Source of the DNA: Proteobacteria bacterium ST_bin12
GTDB taxonomy: Bacteria > Pseudomonadota > Gammaproteobacteria > Burkholderiales > Methylophilaceae
Assembly (NCBI GenBank): GCA_002083635.1
Contig: MSXP01000002.1
Coordinates: forward strand, 62,001-126,000
DNA length: 64,000 bases
Reading direction: 5' to 3'
Numbering within the stretch: the first letter of the stretch is position 1; each line of letters opens with the position of its first letter. The translations under genes were made by a program, and so were the position numbers. Shown piece after piece: positions 1 to 8,668 of the stretch. The notes under the pieces are model-generated. The model saw only the letters and a list, made by a program, of their open reading frames with translations, was not told the origin of the DNA and ran no database searches.

Positions 1-752
1 CAGAATTAGATTTTCAGCATGCTGCTTTAGCAAAAGCCGCTATGGCCCAAGCCGAATGCGTTGTGGCGTTAACTGCGTTTAAATCAGAGGCACTAGAAAA
101 TGCCGATGTATTGTTACCAATTGCGCCGTTTACCGAAACATCGGGCACGTTTATGAGCATGGAAGGGCGCGTACAAAGCTTTGCCGCCGTTGCTAAACCG
201 CTTGGTGAATGCCGTCCCGCTTGGAAAGTGTTGCGTGTTTTGGCGAATACCTTAGGTTTAGAAGGTTTTGATTTTGACAGTAGCGAAGCCGTTAAAAATG
301 CTATATTTAAAGGTGAAAAACCTTCAACAGTAGTATGGCGTAGCCTTAATAACAACTTAAAAGAGTTGGTTGAGATTGAAGTCAATATTAAGTCGGCTGG
401 TTTGCAACGTATTGGCGAAGTGCCGCAATATGAATCCGATCCAATCGTGCGTCGCTCAACACCGCTACAAAAAACCAAGTACAACATTCGGCCCATGGCA
501 CGTATGCGTGCTGAACAAATAGCGCAATTAGGTTTGGTTGATGGTGATGTAGTGCTGGCCAGCCAAGATAAAGGCAGCGCTGTGTTACAAGTCAAATTGG
601 ATAATCATGTAGCAATGGGATGTGTGCGGGTAGCAGCATCGCATGAATTAACCACTGGTTTGGGTGATTTGATGGGTGACATTACGATTGAAAAAACCAG
701 TAAAGAGCTTTACAAACCTTATGAAACAACCATGATGAAAGTGGTTGCATAA
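1..752 (+). CDS. nuoG: NADH-quinone oxidoreductase subunit G, C-terminal part (5' end outside window)
   Basis: The reading frame is open from the first base, so the start lies upstream of the window. About 250 residues remain. NuoG is the large iron-sulfur subunit of complex I on the cytoplasmic peripheral arm. The visible part is the end of its molybdopterin-oxidoreductase-like domain, including the stretch around 'TETSGTFMSMEGRVQ' that is typical of NuoG/formate dehydrogenase proteins. Its stop codon overlaps the nuoH start by one base (TAATG), as expected for translational coupling in the nuo operon. The internal ATG at 42 is not a start: the frame continues upstream with NuoG-like sequence. 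Confidence 0.95.
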   Translation, partial: ELDFQHAALAKAAMAQAECVVALTAFKSEALENADVLLPIAPFTETSGTFMSMEGRVQSFAAVAKPLGECRPAWKVLRVLANTLGLEGFDFDSSEAVKNAIFKGEKPSTVVWRSLNNNLKELVEIEVNIKSAGLQRIGEVPQYESDPIVRRSTPLQKTKYNIRPMARMRAEQIAQLGLVDGDVVLASQDKGSAVLQVKLDNHVAMGCVRVAASHELTTGLGDLMGDITIEKTSKELYKPYETTMMKVVA

Positions 753-1780
753 TGGAATTTTTGGCTAACATATTTGGCGGATATTGGGATGCGGTGCATC
801 TTACTGGCTGGGCATTAATCAAAATCGTCGCCATCGTATTGCCGTTGATGATAGCGGTGGCTTATTTGACTTGGGCAGAGCGTAAAGTGATTGGCTACAT
901 GCAAGTGCGCGTAGGCCCTAATCGTGTAGGTTATTTTGGTTTGCTACAACCGTTTGCCGATGCGATTAAGCTGATATTCAAAGAAATTGTGGTGCCAACA
1001 GCCTCAAATAAAGCACTATTTTTTATTGGGCCAGTATTAGCCATTGCACCAGCCTTTGCCGCTTGGGCAGTCATCCCATTTGATGCCACATTGGTTTTGG
1101 CGAATCTTGATGCGGGGCTGTTGTATATTTTAGCCATGACCTCTGTAGCGGTTTACGGTGTGATTATCGCAGGTTGGGCGTCTAACTCTAAATACGCATT
1201 TTTAGGCAGCTTGCGCTCTGCAGCACAAATCGTGTCTTACGAAATTGCGATGGGTTTTGCCTTGGTAGGCGTATTAATGTGCGCCAACTCATTAAATCTA
1301 GGCAAAATTGTGATGGGTCAAGCAGGCGGTTTCTGGCACTGGTATTTCATCCCTTTATTCCCTTTATTTGTGGTGTATTTTATTAGTGCGGTGGCAGAGA
1401 CTAATCGTGCGCCGTTTGACGTAGCTGAGGGTGAATCGGAAATTGTTGCGGGTTTCCATGTGGAATATTCTGGCCCTGGCTTTATGGTGTTTTTCTTGGC
1501 GGAATATGCCAATATTTGGCTGGTTTGCGCGTTAGCTGCCACCATGTTTTTAGGAGGTTGGTTGTCACCGGTACCATTTTTACCCGATAGCATTTTGTGG
1601 TTTTTAGCCAAAATGTGTTTCTTGGTATTCTTCTTTTTATGGTTTAGGGCAACATTCCCGCGCTACCGTTACGACCAAATCATGCGCTTGGGTTGGAAAA
1701 TATTTATTCCAATTACTTTGGTGTGGATTATATTTGTGGGTGCGATGATGCAAACCAACCTGGCTTATCTGTTTCATTAG
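752..1780 (+). CDS. nuoH: NADH-quinone oxidoreductase subunit H
   Basis: This 342-residue protein is the membrane subunit that connects the peripheral and membrane arms of complex I and lines part of the quinone site. It is strongly hydrophobic with about eight membrane segments. Recognisable NuoH signatures are 'TWAERKVIGYMQVRVGPNRVG' in parts near residues 41-60, and the acidic 'AETNRAPFDVAEGESEIVAGF' loop near residues 214-234, which contains the conserved Glu residues of the quinone-binding loop. The start overlaps the nuoG stop by one base. Length is normal for the family. Confidence 0.97.
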   Translation: MEFLANIFGGYWDAVHLTGWALIKIVAIVLPLMIAVAYLTWAERKVIGYMQVRVGPNRVGYFGLLQPFADAIKLIFKEIVVPTASNKALFFIGPVLAIAPAFAAWAVIPFDATLVLANLDAGLLYILAMTSVAVYGVIIAGWASNSKYAFLGSLRSAAQIVSYEIAMGFALVGVLMCANSLNLGKIVMGQAGGFWHWYFIPLFPLFVVYFISAVAETNRAPFDVAEGESEIVAGFHVEYSGPGFMVFFLAEYANIWLVCALAATMFLGGWLSPVPFLPDSILWFLAKMCFLVFFFLWFRATFPRYRYDQIMRLGWKIFIPITLVWIIFVGAMMQTNLAYLFH

Positions 1781-1800
1781 GGCTTACTTGTTAAATTAAT

Positions 1801-2292
1801 ATGTTTAATACGATTAAAAATACACTTGGTAGCTTAATGCTATGGGAACTGCTAAAAGGCATGGCGCTAACAGGCCGTTACTTTTTTGCACGAAAAATTA
1901 CTATTCAATACCCAGAAGAGCGCACGCCGCAATCGAATCGTTTTCGTGGTTTGCATGCGTTACGCCGCTATCCAAATGGTGAAGAGCGTTGCATTGCCTG
2001 TAAATTGTGCGAAGCGGTTTGCCCGGCCATGGCCATTACTATTGAATCAGAACAGCGTGAAGACAATACACGTCGCACTACGCGTTACGACATTGATTTA
2101 ACCAAATGTATTTTCTGCGGCTTATGTGAAGAATCTTGCCCCGTAGATAGTATTGTAGAAACACGTATTTTTGATTATCACGGTGAGCAACGTGGTGATT
2201 TGCTTTACACCAAGGAAATGCTGTTAGCGGTGGGCGATAAGCATGAAAAACAAATCGCGCTAGATCGCTTACAAGATAAATCTTTCAGGTAG
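1801..2292 (+). CDS. nuoI: NADH-quinone oxidoreductase subunit I
   Basis: NuoI (163 residues) carries the two [4Fe-4S] clusters N6a and N6b that pass electrons along the peripheral arm. Both ferredoxin-like motifs are intact: 'CIACKLCEAVCP' near residues 64-75 and 'CIFCGLCEESCP' near residues 103-114. An N-terminal amphipathic segment anchors it near NuoH. It lies 20 bases after nuoH. The last codons and the stop fall in an imperfect 18-bp tandem repeat (2279-2314). Confidence 0.97.
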   Translation: MFNTIKNTLGSLMLWELLKGMALTGRYFFARKITIQYPEERTPQSNRFRGLHALRRYPNGEERCIACKLCEAVCPAMAITIESEQREDNTRRTTRYDIDLTKCIFCGLCEESCPVDSIVETRIFDYHGEQRGDLLYTKEMLLAVGDKHEKQIALDRLQDKSFR

Positions 2293-2314
2293 CCATAATC
2301 TTTCAGGCAAACAT
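2279..2314 (+). repeat. Imperfect 18-bp tandem duplication at the nuoI 3' end
   Basis: Two adjacent 18-base units (2279-2296 and 2297-2314) match at 15 of 18 positions; both begin AATCTTTCAGG. The first holds the nuoI stop codon, the second lies in the nuoI-nuoJ spacer. This suggests a local duplication that lengthened the spacer. A regulatory role is not shown. Confidence 0.7.
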
Positions 2315-2331
2315 AATTAAGACTAAAACTG

Positions 2332-2967
2332 ATGATATTTAACGACTTTATTTTTTACGCTTTGGCAGCCATTTTGCTGTTTGCGGGTATTCGCGTGATT
2401 ACCACGCGCAACCCAGTACATGCCGCCTTGCATTTGGTACTGGCGTTTTTTACAGCCGCAGGTATCTGGCTGTTATTAGAGGCGGAATTTTTGGCGATTG
2501 CTTTGGTTCTAGTATATGTGGGCGCGGTAATGGTGTTGTTTTTATTCGTGGTAATGATGCTGGATATCAATATCGACAAGCTACGCGAAGGTTTTTGGGA
2601 GTATCTGCCTATGGCTGGAACGATTGGCTTGCTGATGGCAGTTGAGATGGTGATGGTGCTAAGTGGTAAATACTTTGCGACTTCTCAAGTTGTGAATAAG
2701 CCGGCCGACTACAGTAATACCGCTGAATTAGGGCGCGTGCTGTATACCGATTATTTACTGCCGTTTGAGTTGGCTTCTGTGGTGCTACTAGTGGCCATTA
2801 TTGCAGCCATTGTTTTAACCTTAAGAGATCGCCAAGATAATAAATCCATGAATCCTGCTGAACAGGTGTTGGTTAAAAAACAAGACAGGTTACGAATTGT
2901 AAAAATGGATGCAGTGGTTGAAGCACCTTCAGTAGAAGCTACACCAGCAGAAAAGGATAAATCATAA
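2332..2967 (+). CDS. nuoJ: NADH-quinone oxidoreductase subunit J
   Basis: NuoJ (211 residues) is a membrane subunit of complex I with five predicted membrane helices. The central segment 'VLVYVGAVMVLFLFVVMMLD' (residues 62-81) is the family hallmark and contains the pi-bulge helix region. The C-terminal 40 or so residues are a polar tail rich in Glu, Ala and Lys, common in betaproteobacterial NuoJ. The stop overlaps the nuoK start by one base (TAATG), which predicts translational coupling. Confidence 0.96.
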   Translation: MIFNDFIFYALAAILLFAGIRVITTRNPVHAALHLVLAFFTAAGIWLLLEAEFLAIALVLVYVGAVMVLFLFVVMMLDINIDKLREGFWEYLPMAGTIGLLMAVEMVMVLSGKYFATSQVVNKPADYSNTAELGRVLYTDYLLPFELASVVLLVAIIAAIVLTLRDRQDNKSMNPAEQVLVKKQDRLRIVKMDAVVEAPSVEATPAEKDKS

Positions 2968-3278
2968 TGGCAACAGTTGGTTTATCGCATTATCTGGTTT
3001 TAGGCGCGCTGCTGTTTGCGATTAGCGTGATTGGTATTTTTTTAAATCGCAAAAACGTGATTATTTTGCTAATGGCCATTGAGTTGATGTTGCTGGCGGT
3101 TAATCTTAACTTTATTGCGTTTTCGCACTACTTAAACGATGTAGCTGGCCAAGTATTTGTATTCTTTATATTGACAGTGGCAGCTGCAGAGTCGGCGATT
3201 GGATTGGCTATTTTGGTCGTATTATTCCGTAATTTACGCACCATTAACGTCGATGATTTAGATTCATTAAAAGGTTAA
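2967..3278 (+). CDS. nuoK: NADH-quinone oxidoreductase subunit K
   Basis: NuoK (103 residues, family about 100) is a three-helix membrane subunit in the proton-translocation relay. The conserved glutamates are visible in 'LLMAIELMLLAVNLNF' (residues 34-49) and in 'AAAESAIGLAILV' (residues 72-84). The start overlaps the nuoJ stop by one base. The stop codon lies inside a 16-base perfect palindrome (3273-3288). Confidence 0.97.
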   Translation: MATVGLSHYLVLGALLFAISVIGIFLNRKNVIILLMAIELMLLAVNLNFIAFSHYLNDVAGQVFVFFILTVAAAESAIGLAILVVLFRNLRTINVDDLDSLKG

Positions 3279-3288
3279 GTACTTAACC
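3273..3288. repeat. Perfect 16-bp palindrome in the nuoK-nuoL junction
   Basis: GGTTAAGTACTTAACC is a perfect dyad covering the nuoK stop codon and the first bases of the spacer. It could act as a protein-binding operator or a small RNA hairpin between nuoK and nuoL. It lacks a T-run and so is not an intrinsic terminator. Half-sites of the form GGTTAAGT or ACTTAACC recur in other spacers (21725, 48749, 52336). Confidence 0.6.
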
Positions 3289-3307
3289 ACTAAAAACACT
3301 CAAAAAA

Positions 3308-5347
3308 ATGACACTGCCACAAATTTCCTTATTAATTGTTTCATTGCCTTTAATTGCCGCTGCCATTGTTGGCTTGTTTGGCCGTCATTTGCCGCGTGCT
3401 AGCGCACATTGGTTAACCATAGCAGGCGTAGGTGCAGCATTTGTACTGTCTGTTATCGTGTTTAAAGCCACGCTTAATGGCTACATAGCCAATTACAATT
3501 TATATACTTGGCTAACATCCGGCGATATTCAATTTAATGTTGGATTTTTGATTGATAATTTAACCGCCATGATGATGGTCGTTGTCACGTTTGTATCGCT
3601 TATGGTGCATATTTACACTATAGGCTACATGAGTGAAGACCCGGGTTACAGTCGCTTTTTTAGTTATATCTCGCTGTTTACGTTTTCAATGCTGATGCTG
3701 GTGATGAGCAATAACTTCATGCAGCTGTTTTTTGGTTGGGAAGCTGTAGGCTTGGTTTCGTATCTGCTGATTGGCTTTTGGTACACACGTCCAACGGCGA
3801 TTTACGCCAACTTAAAAGCATTCTTAGTGAATCGTGTTGGCGATTTCGGCTTCTTGCTGGGCATTGGTATGGTGTTGTACTACACAGGTAGCTTAGATTA
3901 CGCAGCGGTGTTCCAAGCGGCACCGTCTTTAGCTGATGTACAAGTGTTCTTATTACCGAATGTGTCATGGTCATTAATGACGGTGACTTGTATCTTGCTT
4001 TTTATTGGCGCAATGGGTAAATCAGCACAAGTGCCATTACATGTTTGGCTACCCGATTCAATGGAAGGCCCAACGCCAATTTCTGCCTTGATTCATGCCG
4101 CAACCATGGTAACCGCGGGTATCTTTATGGTGGCACGTATGTCGCCATTGTTTGAATTATCCACTACGGCCTTATCATTTGTCATGATTATCGGCGCGAT
4201 TACCGCCTTATTTATGGGCTTTTTGGGCATTATCCAAAACGATATCAAACGCGTTGTGGCATATTCTACACTTTCTCAGCTTGGTTATATGACAGTTGCT
4301 TTAGGCGCATCGGCTTATTCAGTTGCCATCTTCCATTTGATGACGCATGCGTTTTTTAAAGCCTTACTGTTTTTAGCGGCAGGTTCAGTCATCATGGGCA
4401 TGCATCACGATCAGGATATTCGCAATATGGGTAACTTGAAAAAGTATATGCCGGTCACTTGGATTACCTCATTAATCGGTTCGCTGGCTTTAATCGGCAC
4501 ACCATTTTTTGCAGGCTTTTATTCTAAAGATGGCATCATTGAAGCGGTTAAGTTTTCTAATATCACGGGTAGCGGTTTTGCTTACTTCGCGGTATTAGCG
4601 GGCGTATTTGTTACCGCATTCTATTCGTTTAGATTATACTTTTTGGTTTTTCACGGCAAAGAGAAATGGCGCCATGTTTCTCATGCGCATGACGCACATC
4701 ATGATGATGCACATGACGACTCACATGACCATCATCATGGCCTAGGCCCAACTGACGATCCACATGAGTCAGGCTGGGTTGTGAAGTTGCCACTGATTTT
4801 ATTGGCGGTACCTTCACTATTAATCGGCTATATCGCGATTGAGCCTATGCTGTTTGGCGATTTTTTCAAAGGTGTGATTTTTGTGAATTATGAAGCACAT
4901 CCTGCCATGGAAACGTTAACGCATCACTTTCACACAATATTGCATTCGCCAGCAGGCATGGCTTTGCATGGATTAATGACATTACCATTTGCGCTGGCGG
5001 CTTCTGGAGTTCTGTTGTCTTGGTTCTTTTATATGAAACGCCCTGATATTCCTGCCGCCATCCAGAAGAAATTCAGTTTCATTAACCAAATTTTAGAAAA
5101 TAAATACGGTTTCGATGCATTTAATGAACGTTTTTTTGCAGGTGGTGCACGTATGCTGGGCGAAAAACTATGGAAAATCGGTGATATTCAGCTAATTGAT
5201 GGCGCAATCGTTAATGGTACGGCGCGCTTAATTGGACGCATTTCAAGTAAGGTGCGCCATTTGCAATCGGGGCTGATTTATCACTACGCCTTCGCTATGA
5301 TTATTGGCGTGTTTTTGTTCTTAACCTTTTTTATTAAAATAAATTAA
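3308..5347 (+). CDS. nuoL: NADH-quinone oxidoreductase subunit L
   Basis: NuoL (679 residues) is the distal antiporter-like proton-pumping subunit of complex I, with many membrane helices and the long lateral helix at its C-terminus. Family motifs are 'FFGWEAVGLVSYLLIGFWY' (around residues 141-159) and 'LHVWLPDSMEGPTPISALIHAATM' in parts (around residues 245-268), with conserved Lys, Glu and His of the proton channel. Between two helices near residues 454-482 there is a His/Asp-rich loop with about ten His in 22 residues. It is followed at 16 bases by nuoM. Confidence 0.97.
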   Translation: MTLPQISLLIVSLPLIAAAIVGLFGRHLPRASAHWLTIAGVGAAFVLSVIVFKATLNGYIANYNLYTWLTSGDIQFNVGFLIDNLTAMMMVVVTFVSLMVHIYTIGYMSEDPGYSRFFSYISLFTFSMLMLVMSNNFMQLFFGWEAVGLVSYLLIGFWYTRPTAIYANLKAFLVNRVGDFGFLLGIGMVLYYTGSLDYAAVFQAAPSLADVQVFLLPNVSWSLMTVTCILLFIGAMGKSAQVPLHVWLPDSMEGPTPISALIHAATMVTAGIFMVARMSPLFELSTTALSFVMIIGAITALFMGFLGIIQNDIKRVVAYSTLSQLGYMTVALGASAYSVAIFHLMTHAFFKALLFLAAGSVIMGMHHDQDIRNMGNLKKYMPVTWITSLIGSLALIGTPFFAGFYSKDGIIEAVKFSNITGSGFAYFAVLAGVFVTAFYSFRLYFLVFHGKEKWRHVSHAHDAHHDDAHDDSHDHHHGLGPTDDPHESGWVVKLPLILLAVPSLLIGYIAIEPMLFGDFFKGVIFVNYEAHPAMETLTHHFHTILHSPAGMALHGLMTLPFALAASGVLLSWFFYMKRPDIPAAIQKKFSFINQILENKYGFDAFNERFFAGGARMLGEKLWKIGDIQLIDGAIVNGTARLIGRISSKVRHLQSGLIYHYAFAMIIGVFLFLTFFIKIN

Positions 5348-5362
5348 GTGATGACTATTTAA

Positions 5363-6871
5363 ATGATGACTATGGATTTTTTAAATAGCCATGTGCTAAG
5401 TTTTTCAATTTGGTTGCCAATGTTGGCTGGTGTTGTGGTGTTGCTGTTAGGTAACGACAACAAACCCAATTTCACACGCTGGTTAGCCTTGGCTGGTAGC
5501 TTGCTTGCTTTTTCAGTGACTTTGCCGCTTTACACACATTTCAATTACGCCGATGGCGGGTTTCAGTTTCAAGAAATGGCGCGCTGGATTCCTGCCTTTA
5601 ATGTGAATTATCACTTGGGTGTGGATGGCATTGCCGCGCCATTGATATTGCTCACCAGCTTTACTACTGTGATTGTGGTGATTGCCGCTTGGGAAGTTAT
5701 TACCAATAATATTGCGCAATACATGGCGGCGTTCTTGATTATGAGCGGCTTGATGATTGGCGTCTTTAGCGCGTTAGATGGCTTGCTTTACTACGTGTTT
5801 TGGGAGGCGATGCTAATCCCCATGTTCTTGGTGATTGGTATTTGGGGTGGCGAAAACCGCGTGTACGCGACTATTAAGTTTTTCCTCTATACCTTACTTG
5901 GTTCGCTACTCATGTTGGTGGCCTTTATCTACTTATATCATCAAACGGGTAGTTTTGAGATTGTTGATTATTACCAATTGCCGTTACCACTTAATGCGCA
6001 AATATTGATTTTTATGGCGTTTTTTATGGCATTTGCGGTCAAAATTCCCATGTGGCCAGTGCATACTTGGTTGCCAGACGCACACGTTGAAGCACCTACT
6101 GGCGGTTCTGTGATATTGGCAGCGATTATGTTGAAATTGGGTGGCTACAGCTTTTTGCGTTTTGCCATGCCAATCGCACCTGATGCCGCGCACTATTTAT
6201 CTGGTTTTATGATTACCTTGTCGTTAATTGCGATTGTTTATATCGCTTTGGTGGCATTGGTACAAAAAGACATGAAGAAGCTGATTGCTTATTCTTCTAT
6301 TTCGCATATGGGCTTTGTCACTCTGGGCTTTTTCTTGTTTAGCCAATTAGGCCTAGAAGGCGCGATTGTGCAAATGATTTCACATGGCTTTATTTCAGCC
6401 GCCATGTTCTTGTGTGTGGGTGTGTTGTACGACCGCATGCATAGCCGCCAGATCGCCGATTACGGCGGGGTAGTCAATACCATGCCGATTTTTGCGGCGT
6501 TTGCAGTATTGTTTGCCATGGCAAATAGTGGCCTTCCAGCCACATCAGGGTTTGTCGGTGAGTTTATGGTGATTTTGGCCGCTGTTAAATATAACTTTTG
6601 GGTTGGGTTTTTAGCCGCAACTACTCTGATATTTGGCGCAGCATACAGCCTGTGGATGGTGAAGCGTGTATTTTATGGTGATATTGCTAACTCACATGTG
6701 GCTGAGCTGAAAGATATCAATAAACGCGAATTGTTCATACTAAGCGTATTGGCTTTGATGGTGATTGGGTTTGGTGTGTATCCACAACCCCTTACTGAGT
6801 TTACACACGCGACTGCTGCGCAATTTTTGAATCATATGGCAATCAGCAAATTGCCAGTTGCTGGGCTTTAG
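5363..6871 (+). CDS. nuoM: NADH-quinone oxidoreductase subunit M
   Basis: NuoM (502 residues) is the second antiporter-like proton-pumping subunit. It is polytopic with about 14 helices. Conserved signatures include 'FWEAMLIPMFLVIGIWGG' (residues 146-163) with the essential Glu, 'VKIPMWPVHTWLPDAHVEAP' (residues 223-242) with the Lys/His/Asp-Glu cluster, and 'LIAYSSISHMGFV'. Three possible ATG codons lie at the start (MMTMDFL); 5363 is taken as the first, but 5372 is equally possible. Confidence 0.97.
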   Translation: MMTMDFLNSHVLSFSIWLPMLAGVVVLLLGNDNKPNFTRWLALAGSLLAFSVTLPLYTHFNYADGGFQFQEMARWIPAFNVNYHLGVDGIAAPLILLTSFTTVIVVIAAWEVITNNIAQYMAAFLIMSGLMIGVFSALDGLLYYVFWEAMLIPMFLVIGIWGGENRVYATIKFFLYTLLGSLLMLVAFIYLYHQTGSFEIVDYYQLPLPLNAQILIFMAFFMAFAVKIPMWPVHTWLPDAHVEAPTGGSVILAAIMLKLGGYSFLRFAMPIAPDAAHYLSGFMITLSLIAIVYIALVALVQKDMKKLIAYSSISHMGFVTLGFFLFSQLGLEGAIVQMISHGFISAAMFLCVGVLYDRMHSRQIADYGGVVNTMPIFAAFAVLFAMANSGLPATSGFVGEFMVILAAVKYNFWVGFLAATTLIFGAAYSLWMVKRVFYGDIANSHVAELKDINKRELFILSVLALMVIGFGVYPQPLTEFTHATAAQFLNHMAISKLPVAGL

Positions 6872-6892
6872 CCTTAAGTTAGTAGAAAAACA

Positions 6893-8341
6893 ATGGAATA
6901 TATCAAAACTGACCTGATTACCGCTTTGCCTGAACTGACTGTGCTATGCATGGCGATGTTCATATTACTGCTGGATTTATTTATTAAACCCAAAAATCGT
7001 ATTGTGATTTACGGTTTAGCGCAATTTACGCTATTTGTAGCTGCTTATTTCACAGTCAGTACCTATAATCCAGCCGTTGGTTATGCGTTTTCTAATATGT
7101 TTGTAGATGATCCACTAGCGGATGTGTTGAAGCTGATGACTTATTTAGGTACATCAATCATGCTGGTATACACGCGTCAATTCATGCAGCTACGCGGCAT
7201 GTTCAGGGGTGAGTACTACGCTATGGTGTTGTTTGCCATGCTGGGTATGATGATTATGATTTCTGGTCAAAGTATGCTCACTATCTATATGGGCTTAGAA
7301 CTGCTTTCACTATGTTTATACTCATTAGTTGCGTTTGACAGAGATAACGCGCGCGCGACCGAAGCGGCGATGAAATACTTTGTATTGGGTGCATTAGCTT
7401 CTGGTATGTTGTTGTATGGCATGAGTATGATTTACGGCATGACAGGCACTTTGAATATTTCAGAAATCAGCAGTGCATTGCTTGAAACTAATCCGAAAAA
7501 TCCTGTACTGATACTGGGCTTAGTATTCATTGTGGCAGGGTTGGCGTTTAAATTTGGTGCGGTACCTTTTCAAATGTGGGTGCCAGATGTTTACCAAGGC
7601 GCGCCAACTTCTGTCACCATGTTGATTGGATCTGTACCAAAATTCGCCGCATTTGCCATTACTATTCGCTTGCTAGCTCAAGGTCTATACCCGCTAGCCA
7701 TCGATTGGCAAGATATGCTGTTGATTATGGCGGTGCTATCCATCGCCATTGGTAATATCACTGCTATCGCGCAATCTAATTTAAAGCGCATGCTGGCATA
7801 TTCCACTATTTCGCATATTGGCTTTTTATTATTTGGATTGATGAGCGCCAATATAAATGGTTTTGCGTCTAGCATGTTTTACATAGTAGCCTATGTATTA
7901 ATGACGCTCGCAGGATTCGGCATGATTTTACTGTTAAGTCGCCAAGGATTTGAAGCGGAGAATCTAGATGATTTAAAAGGCTTGAACAAGCGCAGCCCAT
8001 GGGCGGCTTTTTTAATGTTAATTACAATGTTTAGTATGGCTGGTGTGCCACCAACGCTTGGTTTTTATGCCAAATTCACTGTGCTACAAGCAGCGCTACA
8101 AGCAGGCTTTTTGTGGGCAGTGGTGTTTGCGGTATTAATGGCAGCAATTGGCGCATTCTATTATTTGCGTATTGTAAAGCTTATGTATTTTGATATGCCA
8201 AAAGATGCTAACCCAATAAGTGCGCCTGCTGATATGCAGTTCGTACTTAGTACTAATGCAGTTGCTTTATTGCTACTAGGTATCATGCCACAAACGCTTA
8301 TGCAGATTTGTGGTGTGGCTGTGATGACTAGCTTGCAGTAA
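6893..8341 (+). CDS. nuoN: NADH-quinone oxidoreductase subunit N
   Basis: NuoN (482 residues) is the third antiporter-like subunit of complex I. It is polytopic. Signatures include 'MGLELLSLCLYSLVAFDRDN' (around residues 133-152), 'FKFGAVPFQMWVPDVYQGAP' (around residues 223-242) and 'LKRMLAYSTISHIGF' (around residues 298-312). It lies 21 bases after nuoM, so the operon is uninterrupted from nuoG to nuoN in this window. It is followed at 35 bases by the DUF2818 gene. Confidence 0.97.
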   Translation: MEYIKTDLITALPELTVLCMAMFILLLDLFIKPKNRIVIYGLAQFTLFVAAYFTVSTYNPAVGYAFSNMFVDDPLADVLKLMTYLGTSIMLVYTRQFMQLRGMFRGEYYAMVLFAMLGMMIMISGQSMLTIYMGLELLSLCLYSLVAFDRDNARATEAAMKYFVLGALASGMLLYGMSMIYGMTGTLNISEISSALLETNPKNPVLILGLVFIVAGLAFKFGAVPFQMWVPDVYQGAPTSVTMLIGSVPKFAAFAITIRLLAQGLYPLAIDWQDMLLIMAVLSIAIGNITAIAQSNLKRMLAYSTISHIGFLLFGLMSANINGFASSMFYIVAYVLMTLAGFGMILLLSRQGFEAENLDDLKGLNKRSPWAAFLMLITMFSMAGVPPTLGFYAKFTVLQAALQAGFLWAVVFAVLMAAIGAFYYLRIVKLMYFDMPKDANPISAPADMQFVLSTNAVALLLLGIMPQTLMQICGVAVMTSLQ

Positions 8342-8376
8342 TTTAAAATGCCATAGCAAAGATGTAATTTTTATTC

Positions 8377-8664
8377 ATGACGCAATTCATTATTTTAATA
8401 CTCGCATTTGCAGCAGCTAATTTACCTTGGTTATCTAACCGATTGTTCTATGTAATCCCATTAAAAAACAAGGTAAAGAATTTGGTTTGGTGTTTATTAG
8501 AATTGATGATTTTATATTTGATAGTCGGCTGCATTGCCTTCTACACAGAGTATTCAATTTTTGGACAAACATCCTCTCAAGGGTGGGAATTCTATATAGT
8601 TACAATTAGTTTATTTTTAGTGTTTGCATTTCCTGGATTTGTTTATAAATTATTGTGGAAATAA
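8377..8664 (+). CDS. DUF2818 family small membrane protein
   Basis: The 95-residue protein has three hydrophobic segments and the features of DUF2818: 'AANLPWLSNRLF' near the N-terminus, a central 'LLELMILYLIVGCIAFYTE' helix, and 'QGWEFYIVTISLFLVFAFPG' close to the C-terminus. In Betaproteobacteria this family sits directly after nuoN, and it does here too, so co-transcription with the nuo operon is likely. Its function is unknown; a role with complex I is an inference from position only. Its stop is four bases from the stop of the convergent DUF1996 gene, with no terminator visible between them. Confidence 0.88.
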   Translation: MTQFIILILAFAAANLPWLSNRLFYVIPLKNKVKNLVWCLLELMILYLIVGCIAFYTEYSIFGQTSSQGWEFYIVTISLFLVFAFPGFVYKLLWK

Positions 8665-8668
8665 TAAA

